DNA of 64,000 nucleotides from Chryseobacterium sp. 6424 (GTDB lineage: Bacteria; Bacteroidota; Bacteroidia; Flavobacteriales; Weeksellaceae), in assembly GCF_003692615.1 (NCBI RefSeq), contig NZ_CP023540.1, positions 682,001 through 746,000 on the forward strand, written 5' to 3'. A model generated the notes under the pieces. That model saw only the letters and a program-made list of their open reading frames with translations, did not search any database and was not told the origin of the DNA. Shown in pieces: positions 33,619 through 42,443 of this stretch (within the stretch, counting starts at the first letter, position 1; every line of letters starts with the position of its first letter). The translations under genes were made by a program, and so were the position numbers.

Positions 33619-34338
33619 TTGAGCCAGATAAAACCTTACAATACGCAGGCCGGTAAAAAACAGGAAGTCGAAGATATGTTCGACAATATTGCACCGAAAT
33701 ACGATCTTCTTAACCATGTACTCTCCATGAAGATTGATGTGCTTTGGCGCAACACCCTGGTAAAATGGATGAATAAAGATGCGCCTAAAGAAGTGCTGGA
33801 TGTGGCTACCGGCACCGGCGATCTTGCCATCGCGGTACAGAAAGGCACCGGCGCACATGTGACAGGCCTCGATCTTAGCCAGCAGATGCTGAATGTAGGC
33901 CTCGATAAAATCAAAAAGCTTAATATGCAGGATAAGATTACGATGCAGAAAGGCGACGCCGAAAATTTGCCTTACGAAAGCAATAAATTTGACGCGGTTT
34001 CCGTTGCATTCGGAGTGCGCAACTTTGAAAATCTGGAGAAAGGCTTATCCGAACTCAGTCGTGTAGTTAAGGAAAACAGCAGTGTGTACATCTTAGAGTT
34101 TTCTAAAGTAGAAGGGCTTTTGGGTCCGCTTTACATGTTTTATTTTAAGAATATACTGCCAATGATTGGCCGTTTGGTGTCCAAGGATAACCGTGCTTAT
34201 ACCTATCTGCCCGATTCGGTAAACGCATTTCCGTTTGGTGAGAAGATGAAAAACATCCTGCTGAATAACGGTTTCAGAAAAGTAGAATATAAAAAATTAA
34301 GTTTAGGCATCGCAACCATTTACAAGGCAACCAAATAA
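33619..34338 (+). CDS. ubiE: Demethylmenaquinone/ubiquinone methyltransferase (UbiE/MenG)
   Basis: A 239-residue SAM-dependent enzyme for the last step of menaquinone synthesis, expected in a flavobacterium. The UbiE signatures are VEDMFDNIAPKYDLLNHVLS (~17-36), EVLDVATGTGDLAIAV (motif I, ~58-73), DAENLPYESNKFDAVSVAFGVRN and the C-terminal VEYKKLSLGIATIYKATK. Its start is a TTG codon (33619); no in-frame ATG precedes the conserved KKQEVEDMF. The stop overlaps the porT start (TAATG), so translation is coupled. Confidence 0.95.
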   Translation: MSQIKPYNTQAGKKQEVEDMFDNIAPKYDLLNHVLSMKIDVLWRNTLVKWMNKDAPKEVLDVATGTGDLAIAVQKGTGAHVTGLDLSQQMLNVGLDKIKKLNMQDKITMQKGDAENLPYESNKFDAVSVAFGVRNFENLEKGLSELSRVVKENSSVYILEFSKVEGLLGPLYMFYFKNILPMIGRLVSKDNRAYTYLPDSVNAFPFGEKMKNILLNNGFRKVEYKKLSLGIATIYKATK

Positions 34339-35123
34339 TGCGGACATTTCCTTCAAAAATCAGTTTAATCACAGCAATTCTGGTGGCAGGCCTTGCCAGC
34401 GCGCAACTCTTCCGTACCAAAGACCGTATGGACAATCTGGAGAGTTTCGATAACCAGAAATTCAGTTACGGCTTCTTTTTGGCAGGTAACAACTTCGATT
34501 ATAAACTGGTGCTTGATCCGCGTTTTGGGATATCAAAACAGCAAAACCTCGTCCGTACCAAATCATCCTACAGTTTTGGCGCAGGCCTTATCGGTAAAAT
34601 GAGGCTGAATGAAAACTTTGACCTTCGGTTCGAGCCCGGTTTGCAATTCGTGGAGCGCGAAATTTACTTTGATACCCAATCCAATGATCAGTTTGCCGCA
34701 GGAACACCCGCAAACCTCCCTTTTACGCCAAGGACACTTACGGATGCGGACAAACTTCGAAACGTAAAATCTACCTATGTGGATCTGCCTTTGTTGATCG
34801 AAATCCATGGTGACCGCTGGTATAACTCGCGGCCGTATGCAGCCGCAGGTGTCAACTGGATGCTGAATCTGCAATCGAACAGTGATGCGGCCGATGATAA
34901 CGCACAGGGCATCTTCCGAAGTACGACCAGCAATTTTGCGTGGTCAGCCGAGATAGGGATACAGTTTTATTTCAGCCGTTTCAAGCTTACCCCAGGTTTC
35001 CGCGGTACCTTCATGATCAATGATGAAATGGTGCCCGACAATGCAGAAACACCGCCGTACTGGACGCCCGCTATCGTCAGCGCAAAAAGCCGAGCACTGA
35101 TGTTTGTACTTAAATTTGAATAA
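34338..35123 (+). CDS. porT: PorT family outer-membrane beta-barrel (T9SS)
   Basis: A 261-residue exported protein (signal peptide ending about residue 22, ITAILVAGLASAQ) predicted to form a beta-barrel: alternating strands such as FSYGFFLAGNNFDYKLVLD, NFDLRFEPGLQFVER and YVDLPLLIEIHGDRWYNSRPYAAAGVNWML. It ends in an aromatic C-terminal strand (ALMFVLKFE). PorT (SprT in Flavobacterium) is required for type IX secretion in related organisms. The ubiE-porT gene pair is conserved in Bacteroidota and supports the call. The start overlaps ubiE (TAATG). Confidence 0.88.
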   Translation: MRTFPSKISLITAILVAGLASAQLFRTKDRMDNLESFDNQKFSYGFFLAGNNFDYKLVLDPRFGISKQQNLVRTKSSYSFGAGLIGKMRLNENFDLRFEPGLQFVEREIYFDTQSNDQFAAGTPANLPFTPRTLTDADKLRNVKSTYVDLPLLIEIHGDRWYNSRPYAAAGVNWMLNLQSNSDAADDNAQGIFRSTTSNFAWSAEIGIQFYFSRFKLTPGFRGTFMINDEMVPDNAETPPYWTPAIVSAKSRALMFVLKFE

Positions 35124-35144
35124 AACACAGTTTTCACAAGATGC

Positions 35145-35176
35145 AAAAAGGAGAAGCGTACGGTTTCTCCTTTTTT
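35145..35176 (+). terminator. Terminator of the ubiE-porT operon
   Basis: An 11-base-pair inverted repeat (AAAAAGGAGAA / TTCTCCTTTTT) ending in T residues, 22 bases after the porT stop. Confidence 0.8.
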
Positions 35177-35223
35177 CGTTTCAAGTAATTGCTAAAATTT
35201 ATGCATATTCCACTTTAATTTTA

Positions 35224-35231
35224 TATTTTTG
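35224..35231 (+). promoter_or_regulatory. Candidate -7 box for the 35259-zapA pair
   Basis: TATTTTTG, 27 bases upstream of the ATG at 35259. The upstream TTG is not at ideal spacing. Confidence 0.4.
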
Positions 35232-35258
35232 CTATAAGTTAGAATTAAAAAGCCTGAA

Positions 35259-35561
35259 ATGCTGAAGGACTTGGAAAATAATTTTTCGGTTGTAGAGAAG
35301 AAGGTTCTGGAGATTACAAAAAACTATCAGAAGCTTAACGAAAGATTCTTGGATTTATCCCGCGAGCATGAAGAACTGAAGGAGAAATACGACGAGGAGA
35401 GAAAGAAAAACCAGGTGTTAGCAGAAGAACAGAAAAATATAAAACTTTACTCAGCAATCAGCGGAAATCCCGATCACAACCGGCTGATGAAAAACCATAT
35501 CAACCGGCTGATAAAAGAAGTAGATCAGTGTATTGCCGAACTTCAAAACAGTGGACTGTAA
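35259..35561 (+). CDS. Coiled-coil protein next to zapA (ZapB-like in position)
   Basis: A 100-residue, highly charged, almost wholly helical protein (MLKDLENNFSVVEKKVLEI...ELKEKYDEERKKNQ) ending in a short HNRLMKNHINRLIKEVDQCIAEL segment. Size and coiled-coil nature recall ZapB, but the similarity is only architectural. Its stop overlaps the zapA start (TAATG), indicating coupled expression and probably a shared role in cell division. Confidence 0.75.
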   Translation: MLKDLENNFSVVEKKVLEITKNYQKLNERFLDLSREHEELKEKYDEERKKNQVLAEEQKNIKLYSAISGNPDHNRLMKNHINRLIKEVDQCIAELQNSGL

Positions 35562-35848
35562 TGGAAGTGAGAAGAATCACCATCAACATCGCGGGACGCA
35601 ATTACCCGCTGAATGTACCCGCCGCAGAAGAAGAAACACTTCGAAAGGTCGGGAAGCAGATTGAAGGAATGATAAAGGATTTCGAACAGAATTTCGATGT
35701 CAGAGATAAGCAAGACGCATTAGCCATGTGTGCGCTGAAATTGGGTACCAATGCCGAAGTTTCGCTTATCAATAACGAAAAAAATATAAACGCAACCAGC
35801 GATAGACTCATGCAAATTAGCCGTTTGCTGGATGCAGTGGATAAGTAG
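35561..35848 (+). CDS. zapA: Cell division protein ZapA
   Basis: A 95-residue protein starting MEVRRITINIAGRNYPLNVPAAEEETLRKVG, the ZapA N-terminal strand pattern, followed by a long helix (QIEGMIKDFEQNFDVRDKQDALAMCALKLG...). ZapA stabilises FtsZ rings. The ATG at 35561 is preferred, as an upstream in-frame ATG (35528) lies inside the previous gene. The order zapA, 6S RNA, rny is typical for Bacteroidota. Confidence 0.93.
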   Translation: MEVRRITINIAGRNYPLNVPAAEEETLRKVGKQIEGMIKDFEQNFDVRDKQDALAMCALKLGTNAEVSLINNEKNINATSDRLMQISRLLDAVDK

Positions 35849-35873
35849 ATTTTTCTTTTCCACCAAACCGACT

Positions 35874-36041
35874 GCCTACAATAGTTCTAACACATTAAGG
35901 TAAACTCAACGCTAAACAATTACCGGACAAAAGTTCACTTGATGGCGCGCGGCCTGCCCGGATTACAGAAAGTGAAAATCAGTTCAAATCGTGTTGATTA
36001 GGAGTTTACTCTAAATCACTTGAATTATTGTAGGCTTTTTT
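35874..36041 (+). ncRNA. ssrS: 6S RNA (6S-Flavo-like)
   Basis: Between zapA and rny. The terminal stem GCCTACAATAGTTC (35874-35887) pairs with GAATTATTGTAGGC (36022-36035) with one G-T change. An inner stem GTAAACTC (35900-35907) pairs with GAGTTTAC (36002-36009), and a further hairpin TTCACTT (35934-35940) pairs with AAGTGAA (35970-35976) around a GC-rich apical region (GGCGCGCGGCCTGCCCGG). This long, broken rod is the 6S architecture, a mimic of open promoter DNA that sequesters RNA polymerase. The 3' end is followed by seven T. In Bacteroidota 6S RNA lies beside zapA. Assignment rests on structure and location, not a profile search. Confidence 0.85.
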
Positions 36042-36045
36042 TATG

Positions 36046-36064
36046 GCTGCCAAGACAGCTTTTT
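36046..36064 (+). terminator. Small terminator downstream of 6S RNA
   Basis: GCTG / CAGC (with CCAAGA loop) followed by five T, 11 bases after the 6S terminal stem. It may end read-through transcripts before rny. Confidence 0.45.
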
Positions 36065-36094
36065 AATCATTTAGAACATTAAAACTAGACATAT

Positions 36095-37669
36095 ATGACA
36101 ACAACCGTCGCTATTATTATCGGGATCGTCTGCCTCATCGCAGGTGCTGTCGCCGGAATATTATTCTCTAAAAGTTCGCTTAACGCGAAGGCAAAATTCA
36201 TCCTGGAAGATGCAAAGAAAAACGCCGAAAACATTATAGAAAAAGCCAATGTACAGGCAGAATCTTTGCGGAAAGAAAAACAACTGCAGGCAAAAGAAAA
36301 ATTCCTGGAACTGAAGTCCCAGCACGATGCCGATATACAGGCACGCGAAAAGAAAATGAATGAGGCAGAAAAACGCATCAAAGACAAAGAAAACAAGCTG
36401 AATGATGAGCTAAGTAAAACCGGTAAGCTTGAAAAAGATCTTGAACGCAAAATTGCCGATAATCAAAAGAAACAGGAAATGCTGGACAAAAAACAGCAGG
36501 AACTGGAGGTAGCTACCGCACAAAAGGTAGAAATGCTAGAAAAAATTGCCAACTATTCTGCCGAAGAAGCCAAGAATGAACTGGTAGAAGCCATGAAATC
36601 CGAGGCCAAAACCCGGGCACAGGCTCATGTGCAAAGCATTATGGAAGAAGCAAACCTCAATGCAAAACAGGAAGCCAAGAAAATCGTCATTCAAACCATT
36701 CAGCGTATCGGTACAGAGCAGGCCATAGAAAACTCGGTTTCTGTCTTTAATATTGAATCTGATGAGGTGAAAGGACGTATCATCGGTCGCGAAGGCCGTA
36801 ACATCCGCGCTTTGGAAGCTGCCACCGGCGTAGAGATCATTGTGGATGATACGCCGGAAGCTATTTTGCTTTCATGCTTCGATCCGGTAAGGAGAGAAGT
36901 GGCGAGGCTTTCGCTTCACCGCCTTGTAACCGATGGCAGGATTCACCCGGCAAGAATCGAGGAAGTGGTAGAAAAAACCAAAAAACAGATTGAAGAAGAA
37001 ATCATAGAAGTTGGTAAAAGAACAGTGATAGACTTAGGGATCCACGGTCTGCACCCCGAACTGGTGAAGATTGTGGGCCGGATGAAATTCCGTTCTTCAT
37101 ATGGGCAGAATCTGCTGCAACACTCCCGAGAAGTGGCCAATATCGCCGCTACCATGGCTGCAGAACTTGGGCTGAATGTGAAAATGGCCAAAAGAGCCGG
37201 TCTTCTGCACGATATTGGTAAAGTCCCAGAACAGGAGTCTGAACTCCCACACGCATTATTAGGCATGCAATGGGCAGAAAAGTATGGCGAAAACCCAGAA
37301 GTGGTAAACGCCATTGGTGCCCACCATGATGAAATTGAAATGACCTCTCTTCTTTCGCCAATCATACAGGTGGCAGATGCGATATCTGGTGCAAGACCAG
37401 GCGCGAGACGTCAGGTGTTAGAGTCTTATATTCAGCGGCTTAAGGATTTGGAAGCCGCGGCATTAAGTTTCGATGGCGTATCAAGTGCTTACGCGATTCA
37501 GGCCGGTCGCGAACTTCGTGTGATGGTAGAAAGCGGACGCGTAAATGATGAACAAAGCTCGCAGCTTTCCTACGATATTTCCGAAAAAATCCAGAACGAA
37601 CTTACATATCCGGGGCAGGTGAGGGTGACAGTCATCCGCGAAACCCGTTCTGTAAATATTGCCAGATAA
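36095..37669 (+). CDS. rny: Ribonuclease Y
   Basis: A 524-residue membrane-anchored endoribonuclease that starts mRNA decay. Order of domains: an N-terminal membrane helix ([23 protein letters not shown]), a long coiled coil (~30-200), the KH domain ([20 protein letters not shown], ~228-247) and the HD domain ([18 protein letters not shown] and [21 protein letters not shown], ~350-390). It ends with [18 protein letters not shown]. Length matches the family. The gene lies after 6S RNA. Confidence 0.97.
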   Translation: MTTTVAIIIGIVCLIAGAVAGILFSKSSLNAKAKFILEDAKKNAENIIEKANVQAESLRKEKQLQAKEKFLELKSQHDADIQAREKKMNEAEKRIKDKENKLNDELSKTGKLEKDLERKIADNQKKQEMLDKKQQELEVATAQKVEMLEKIANYSAEEAKNELVEAMKSEAKTRAQAHVQSIMEEANLNAKQEAKKIVIQTIQRIGTEQAIENSVSVFNIESDEVKGRIIGREGRNIRALEAATGVEIIVDDTPEAILLSCFDPVRREVARLSLHRLVTDGRIHPARIEEVVEKTKKQIEEEIIEVGKRTVIDLGIHGLHPELVKIVGRMKFRSSYGQNLLQHSREVANIAATMAAELGLNVKMAKRAGLLHDIGKVPEQESELPHALLGMQWAEKYGENPEVVNAIGAHHDEIEMTSLLSPIIQVADAISGARPGARRQVLESYIQRLKDLEAAALSFDGVSSAYAIQAGRELRVMVESGRVNDEQSSQLSYDISEKIQNELTYPGQVRVTVIRETRSVNIAR

Positions 37670-37674
37670 CATGT

Positions 37675-37705
37675 AAATCTCTTTTCATTTGGAAAGAGAT
37701 TTTTT
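37675..37705 (+). terminator. Terminator of rny
   Basis: A 12-base-pair repeat (AAATCTCTTTTC / GGAAAGAGATTT) with loop ATTT, followed by T residues. Confidence 0.8.
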
Positions 37706-37731
37706 GTATTGATTAATTTAAAAGAAGACCT

Positions 37732-38091
37732 ATGAAGAAAGTTTTTTATCTGAAAACCTGCGGAACGTGTATGAAAATACTGAACAAGTTCAATTTAGAA
37801 GGTTGGGAACTCCGTGAAATAAAAAGCGATCCAGTAACTGAAGATGAGCTTGCTTCCATGCATCAGTTAGCCGGTTCCTATGAAGCCTTGTTCAGCAGGA
37901 GATCCACGCAGATCAAAGTGCGGGACATTGATGTGAAGGCATTGGCAGAAGATGATTTTAAAACACTCTTAACCGAGCATTATTCATTTCACAAACGCCC
38001 GGTATTTCTTACAGACAAAGAAATCTTTATCGGGAATGACAAGAAGAACATAGAAGTTTTAGAGCGATATTTCAATGATTTACTGACATAA
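37732..38091 (+). CDS. ArsC/Spx family arsenate reductase-like protein
   Basis: A 119-residue thioredoxin-fold protein with a CxxC motif (FYLKTCGTCMKIL, Cys10 and Cys13). The ArsC core is visible as ELREIKSDPVTEDELASM, YEALFSRRSTQIKVRDI (with the arsenate-binding arginine region) and HYSFHKRPVFLTDKEIFIGN. Members include glutaredoxin-linked arsenate reductases and Spx redox regulators. A redox or stress role is likely, but no ars genes are near. Confidence 0.88.
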   Translation: MKKVFYLKTCGTCMKILNKFNLEGWELREIKSDPVTEDELASMHQLAGSYEALFSRRSTQIKVRDIDVKALAEDDFKTLLTEHYSFHKRPVFLTDKEIFIGNDKKNIEVLERYFNDLLT

Positions 38092-38116
38092 TGTCATTAC
38101 TAATCAATCATTTGTG

Positions 38117-38152
38117 AAAAAATGTCTGTAAAAATGTACAGGCATTTTTTTT
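38117..38152 (+). terminator. Terminator after the ArsC-like gene
   Basis: AAAAAATG-CTGTA pairs with TACAG-CATTTTTT (one bulge), then T residues. Confidence 0.7.
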
Positions 38153-38202
38153 GTGATTTAGCGAATACATTTAGATGATGTTTAACCAAAAAATATAAAG
38201 CG

Positions 38203-38631
38203 ATGTCAAATTTAATCAGAAGAAACAGTTTTTTTGATGATTTTATCACCAGAGATTTATTTGATTTTGGGATGCCTAAAGTAAACAGAAATGAGTTCAC
38301 CTTACCTTCTGTAAACATCCGTGAGCAGGAAAATGGTTTTGAGATCCATTTGGCTGCACCAGGCGTTAGAAAAGAGGATTTCAAGATAAATCTCGATAGG
38401 AACGTGCTCACCATATCCAGCGAAAACCGCACTGAAAACGAAGAGAAGGACGAGAAGGGAGGTTTTACCCGCAGAGAGTTTAATTACAGTGCCTTCAGCA
38501 GATCGTTTACATTGCCGGAAGTGGTAGATGCAGAAAGGATTGACGCGTCTTATGAAGACGGCATTCTGAAAATAAATGTACCAAAGAAAGAGGTAACCAT
38601 GCAGCATGTAAAAACCATTGAAGTAAAATAA
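38203..38631 (+). CDS. Small heat-shock protein (Hsp20 family)
   Basis: A 142-residue holdase chaperone. The alpha-crystallin domain runs from about residue 38 (SVNIREQENGFEIHLAAPGVRKEDFKI) to 128, including the consensus GGFTRREFNYSAFSRSFTLPE and the C-terminal DGILKINVPK. The short N terminus (NSFFDDFITRDLFDFG) is normal. Flanked by terminators, so likely transcribed alone, probably heat inducible, although no CIRCE or similar element is visible. Confidence 0.94.
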   Translation: MSNLIRRNSFFDDFITRDLFDFGMPKVNRNEFTLPSVNIREQENGFEIHLAAPGVRKEDFKINLDRNVLTISSENRTENEEKDEKGGFTRREFNYSAFSRSFTLPEVVDAERIDASYEDGILKINVPKKEVTMQHVKTIEVK

Positions 38632-38655
38632 GCGTAGTTCAGGCTAAGTTAAATG

Positions 38656-38689
38656 AAAGGTCGCTGGGGAATTTCCCCAGCCGACCTTT
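38656..38689. terminator. Bidirectional terminator between hsp20 and gcvT
   Basis: AAAGGTCG-CTGGGG pairs with CCCCAG-CGACCTTT (with a one-base bulge), T/A-rich on both flanks; it lies after both convergent genes. Confidence 0.75.
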
Positions 38690-38726
38690 ATTATTATAAT
38701 GTATGGCAAATTCGCCATTCATTTAT

Positions 38727-39809
38727 TTACGAAACAAAAGGCAGTTTTACAACTTTAGCCGGTACATTCTTATTCCGGATTTTGATGAAGATGTCGGTAC
38801 CAATTTTGTAATGGGGTTTATCGATGTAAGCCAAACCGATTCCGATGTTTTTCATGGGGCTCATCGTGCCCGAAGTTACTTTACCAATGATATTACCTTC
38901 CGCATCGGCGACTTCATAATCGTGGCGCGGTATGGCGCGTTCCTGCATTTCGAAGCCTACAAGTTTACGCATGATGCCCTCTTCTTTCTGCTTGGCAAAA
39001 CGGTCTTTATCCACAAATTCTTTATCGAATTTGGTGATCCATCCCAATCCTGCTTCTAATGGCGAGGTAGTATCGTCGATATCGTTTCCGTAAAGGCAAA
39101 AGCCTTTTTCGAGTCGCAGGGTGTCTCGGGCAGCCAAGCCGCAAGGCAGAAGCCCGAACTCGTTTCCAGCTTCCAGAAGCGCGTCCCAAATCGCGGCGGC
39201 ATTTTCGTTTTTAAAATAAATTTCAAAACCACCGCTACCCGTGTAACCGGTATTTGAAATTATGATGTCTTCAAAACCGGCCACCTTACCTTCCGTGAAA
39301 TGATAATAAGGGATGTCTGAAAGTGGGGTGTCTGTAAGTTTTTGTAGGGTCTCCGTTGCTTTTGGCCCCTGTATGGCGATCAGGGATGTCTCATCGGAAA
39401 TATTGGTGAGTTGGGCATTGTATTCCTGGTTATATTTGGTAAGGTGTGCCCAGTCCTTATCAATATTAGAGGCATTTACCACGACAAAGTATTTCTCGTC
39501 ACTCATTTTATAAACGATGAGGTCATCTACAATGCCGCCGTTGCCATTTGGCAGGCAGGTGTATTGTGCTTTCCCGTTTTCCAGCGTGTCGAGGTTGTTC
39601 GTCGTAACATATTGTAGCAGCGACTTTGCGTTTGGCCCTTCTACAAGGAATTGTCCCATGTGCGAAACATCGAATATCCCTACTTTTTCCCTTACCGCAA
39701 AGTGCTCCTCGGTCACTCCGCTGTATTGTACAGGCATCTCAAAGCCTGCAAAAGGCACCATCTTAGCGCCGAGTGACACGTGTTTGTCAAATAAAGCCGT
39801 CTTTTTCAT
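38727..39809 (-). CDS. gcvT: Aminomethyltransferase (glycine cleavage T protein)
   Basis: A 360-residue tetrahydrofolate-dependent enzyme of the glycine cleavage system. Recognisable features: [26 protein letters not shown] (~6-31), [20 protein letters not shown] (~39-58), [23 protein letters not shown] and [15 protein letters not shown] (~185-200), and a C-terminal [16 protein letters not shown]. Length fits. The P, H and L proteins are not adjacent. Confidence 0.96.
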   Translation of the reverse strand: MKKTALFDKHVSLGAKMVPFAGFEMPVQYSGVTEEHFAVREKVGIFDVSHMGQFLVEGPNAKSLLQYVTTNNLDTLENGKAQYTCLPNGNGGIVDDLIVYKMSDEKYFVVVNASNIDKDWAHLTKYNQEYNAQLTNISDETSLIAIQGPKATETLQKLTDTPLSDIPYYHFTEGKVAGFEDIIISNTGYTGSGGFEIYFKNENAAAIWDALLEAGNEFGLLPCGLAARDTLRLEKGFCLYGNDIDDTTSPLEAGLGWITKFDKEFVDKDRFAKQKEEGIMRKLVGFEMQERAIPRHDYEVADAEGNIIGKVTSGTMSPMKNIGIGLAYIDKPHYKIGTDIFIKIRNKNVPAKVVKLPFVS

Positions 39810-39877
39810 TGTATTTTTTTATTAGATTTTAAATTATACAGCGGTTCTTTTAGAAAGAATAACACTTGCTGGAAAGA

Positions 39878-40387
39878 TTAAAAATGATGTTTATATTCTG
39901 CGAGGATTATCTTGAACCACTCAGTGAAGTGTTCAGGGTGCAGTTTCATTTCACGGTCCAGGTCTTCCATTGAAATATAGCGAGTTTCAGACACTTCATC
40001 GTTGTTTAAATGTATGTCACCCGAGAAATTGCCGGTAAACACATAATCAAGCTCGTGCTCCCAAAGGTTTTGTCCCACGTCAGCCTTATAGATGAAGTGG
40101 AATTTTTCAGTTAAATCCGCTTCAATCCCAAGTTCCTCCTTCATACGGCGTTTTGCCGCCTCCAAATACGTTTCTCCTTCGCGTGGGTGCGAGCATACGG
40201 CGTTCGTCCAACGTTCAGGGGAATGATACTTGCCGGAAGCACGCTTCTGCAACAGCATCTCGCCTTTTTCGTTGAATAAAAATACCGAGAAAGCCCGGTG
40301 CAGAATACCATTTTCATGAGCCTGCATTTTTTCCATCAGGCCCAAAACCTCATCCTGTTCGGATACAATTACTACATGTTCTTCCAT
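39878..40387 (-). CDS. idi: Isopentenyl-diphosphate isomerase type 1
   Basis: A 169-residue Nudix-fold enzyme interconverting isopentenyl and dimethylallyl diphosphate. The metal and catalytic residues are visible: His24 and His30 in MQAHENGILHRAFSVFLF, Cys65 and His67 in WTNAVCSHPREGE, the Nudix-type RRMKEELGIEA and the ADVGQNLWEHELDYVF segment (Glu110/112). Length is typical for bacterial type 1 enzymes. A -7 box TATTTTTG (40393-40400) ends only 5 bases before the start. Confidence 0.96.
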   Translation of the reverse strand: MEEHVVIVSEQDEVLGLMEKMQAHENGILHRAFSVFLFNEKGEMLLQKRASGKYHSPERWTNAVCSHPREGETYLEAAKRRMKEELGIEADLTEKFHFIYKADVGQNLWEHELDYVFTGNFSGDIHLNNDEVSETRYISMEDLDREMKLHPEHFTEWFKIILAEYKHHF

Positions 40388-40392
40388 CTTTA

Positions 40393-40400
40393 CAAAAATA
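40393..40400 (-). promoter_or_regulatory. Candidate -7 box of idi
   Basis: TATTTTTG on the minus strand, ending 5 bases before the idi ATG; no TTG at consensus distance. Confidence 0.35.
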
Positions 40401-40487
40401 GGCTATAAATGTGTAATTAAAAACTTTTTGAGGCAATCTTATGTAATACACGCAAAACGGGGCATTTTTCGCTAACGGTAGTTTTCG

Positions 40488-40495
40488 TAATTTTG
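40488..40495 (+). promoter_or_regulatory. Candidate -7 box of the HAD-PGDH pair
   Basis: TAATTTTG, 18 bases before the ATG at 40514. It supports 40514 rather than the upstream TTG (40493) as start. Confidence 0.45.
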
Positions 40496-40513
40496 CACCT
40501 TAAAATTACCGAT

Positions 40514-40915
40514 ATGGGAGTTAAAAGTAAACTGCCGGCAGGCCCACTACTGAACAAAGAGGTGAAAAATTACCTGATTGATATAGACGGAACAATCACC
40601 GATGATATCCCAAATGAAGAGTGGGAGAAGATGGTGAGTTGCCTGCCTTACCCCGACGCGTTGGAGACCATCAACCGTTGGTACGACCAAGGGCATATCA
40701 TCTGTTTCTTTACCTCCCGTACAGAAGACCTCAAGCAACTTACCATTGACTGGCTTGATAAGCATGGGTTTAAATATAACAGTGTGCTTTGCGGCAAGCC
40801 ACGCGGCGGTAATTATCACTGGATCGACAATCATTTGGTGAAAGCCACCCGTTTCAAAGGTAAATTTACCGATATGGTTAAGAAAGAGGTCGTTATAGAA
40901 GTTTTTAAAGATTAA
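40514..40915 (+). CDS. HAD-like phosphatase-family protein (LNS2/phosphoheptose isomerase-annotated group)
   Basis: A 133-residue protein. A DxDGT motif (YLIDIDGTITDDIP, ~21-34) and the motif 2/3 features CFFTSRTEDLKQLTIDWLDKHGF and VLCGKPRGGNYHWIDNH mark the haloacid dehalogenase fold without a cap domain. Bacteroidota members are often labelled phosphoheptose isomerase, but the sequence is not a SIS isomerase. Substrate unknown. The next gene starts 5 bases later, so co-transcription with a dehydrogenase is likely. Confidence 0.85.
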   Translation: MGVKSKLPAGPLLNKEVKNYLIDIDGTITDDIPNEEWEKMVSCLPYPDALETINRWYDQGHIICFFTSRTEDLKQLTIDWLDKHGFKYNSVLCGKPRGGNYHWIDNHLVKATRFKGKFTDMVKKEVVIEVFKD

Positions 40916-40920
40916 TAAGA

Positions 40921-41880
40921 ATGAAGATATTAGCAAATGATGGGTTAGACCAGTCAGGGATTGATGCGCTCAGCCAAAAAGGTTTTCAGGTAATCACCAC
41001 AAAAGTGCCGCAGGATTACCTGATGCATTACATCAATGAAAACAGCATCCGTATTTTACTCGTTCGCAGTGCCACGCAGGTTCGGCGCGAACTTATAGAT
41101 GCCTGTCCTACACTTGAAATTATAGGCCGTGGCGGCGTTGGGATGGATAATATAGATGTAGATTACGCACGATCAAAGAACATACACGTCATCAATACGC
41201 CAGCCGCTTCTTCGGAATCTGTGGCGGAGCTGGTTTTTGCGCATCTGTTTTCCGGCGCAAGATTCCTTCATGACTCCAACCGCAAAATGCCGGTGCAGGG
41301 CGCCACACACTTTGCTACACTGAAAAAATCCTATGAAAAAGGCATAGAACTGCGCGGAAAAACCATTGGTATCATCGGTATGGGCCGAATTGGGCAAGAG
41401 GTCGCCAGGATTGCCCTCGGACTTGGGATGCGCGTGATTGCTGCTGACAGTAATGTTGGCAGGGCCAGTATTAAGGTCACCTTTTATAATAATCAGTTCA
41501 TAAATGTAGATATTGAAACTGAGCCGTTAGAAGGCGTTTTAAAGCACGCAGATTTCATTACGCTGCACGTCCCGAGCCAGAAAAACGGTTATATGATAGG
41601 CGCGGCAGAGTTTGCCATGATGAAGACCGGTGTCGCCATCGTCAACTGCTCGCGCGGTGGTGTTATTGATGAAGAAGCCTTACTTAACGCTCTTAACGAG
41701 GGTAAGGTAAGTTTCGCCGGACTTGATGTGTTCATGAACGAGCCCAGCCCGTCCGAAGAAATTCTTACCCATCCAAAAGTTTCATTAACGCCCCATACGG
41801 GCGCTTCCACCCTCGAGGCGCAGGACCGGATTGGCCTTTCGCTCGCAAAACAGATTTGCAGCATTCTTCAGATCCAATAA
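40921..41880 (+). CDS. D-2-hydroxyacid dehydrogenase (3-phosphoglycerate dehydrogenase-like)
   Basis: A 319-residue NAD-dependent dehydrogenase of the SerA family, lacking the regulatory ACT domain. Seen: GRGGVGMDNIDVDYARSKN (~67), the nucleotide loop GIIGMGRIGQEVARIALGLGM (~148-168), the substrate arginine in IVNCSRGGVIDEEALL (~240) and the catalytic His in TPHTGASTLEAQDRI (~296). The likely reaction is oxidation of 3-phosphoglycerate for serine synthesis, but a general hydroxyacid dehydrogenase is possible as serC is not adjacent. Confidence 0.9.
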   Translation: MKILANDGLDQSGIDALSQKGFQVITTKVPQDYLMHYINENSIRILLVRSATQVRRELIDACPTLEIIGRGGVGMDNIDVDYARSKNIHVINTPAASSESVAELVFAHLFSGARFLHDSNRKMPVQGATHFATLKKSYEKGIELRGKTIGIIGMGRIGQEVARIALGLGMRVIAADSNVGRASIKVTFYNNQFINVDIETEPLEGVLKHADFITLHVPSQKNGYMIGAAEFAMMKTGVAIVNCSRGGVIDEEALLNALNEGKVSFAGLDVFMNEPSPSEEILTHPKVSLTPHTGASTLEAQDRIGLSLAKQICSILQIQ

Positions 41881-41885
41881 AAAAG

Positions 41886-41914
41886 AGCTCCTAAAAGTCT
41901 CTCACTTTTAGGGG
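41886..41914. terminator. Bidirectional terminator between PGDH-like gene and mscL
   Basis: GCTCCTAAAAGT pairs with ACTTTTAGGGGC (one mismatch) around CTCTC; A/T tails on both sides. Serves both convergent genes. Confidence 0.75.
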
Positions 41915-41940
41915 CACTAACTTTTCCAGGTTTTTTCAGT

Positions 41941-42324
41941 TTACAGCGTAGTATTTCTGTCTTTTAACAGATCGCGTATTTCTGTAAGTAGTAGCTGTTC
42001 TTTCGGTACCGGTGGAGGCGGCGCGGAGGTAGGCTTTACCACTTTATTCGCCCCTTTGATCAGCCAGAACAGTACAATGGCAATACATAGAAAACTGATG
42101 ACAGCCGAGAGAAAATTGCCATATTTTACCCCGTTCCAGCTTAACTGCGCAATATTTTCCGCGCCAACAGCTTCCAGTGCGGGGTTTAGCAACAGTGGGG
42201 TAATAACATCTTCCACCATCGAAGAGACAATTTTGCCGAATGCAGCGCCAATGATTACACCCACGGCAAGATCTATCACGTTTCCTTTAAGAGCAAATGC
42301 TTTAAACTCCTGAACGATTCCCAT
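41941..42324 (-). CDS. mscL: Large-conductance mechanosensitive channel
   Basis: A 127-residue channel opening on osmotic downshock. The N-terminal amphipathic helix (MGIVQEFKAFALKGNVIDLAVGVIIGAAFGKIVSSMV) includes the family signature, TM1 is ~18-38 and TM2 ~72-93 (FLSAVISFLCIAIVLFWLIKGAN). It ends with the cytoplasmic helix KEQLLLTEIRDLLKDR. Length and motifs are standard for MscL. It has a good promoter of its own. Confidence 0.97.
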   Translation of the reverse strand: MGIVQEFKAFALKGNVIDLAVGVIIGAAFGKIVSSMVEDVITPLLLNPALEAVGAENIAQLSWNGVKYGNFLSAVISFLCIAIVLFWLIKGANKVVKPTSAPPPPVPKEQLLLTEIRDLLKDRNTTL

Positions 42325-42346
42325 AATTCTAATTTTTAATTAAAAT

Positions 42347-42377
42347 CAAAATTAAACATTCCGTTAGTATAAAACAA
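42347..42377 (-). promoter_or_regulatory. Promoter of mscL
   Basis: On the minus strand, TTG (42375-42377), a 20-base spacer and TAATTTTG (42347-42354), 22 bases before the mscL start. Confidence 0.6.
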
Positions 42378-42443
42378 TATTTTTCACCTAAAAAAATCAT
42401 ACGATGTCAGAATAAATACTATTTTTAAAGAAACAAATAATGA

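Noticed and set aside
36001..36060. Start of a small protein gene in the 6S region
   Set aside because: No credible open frame; the region is explained by RNA pairing.
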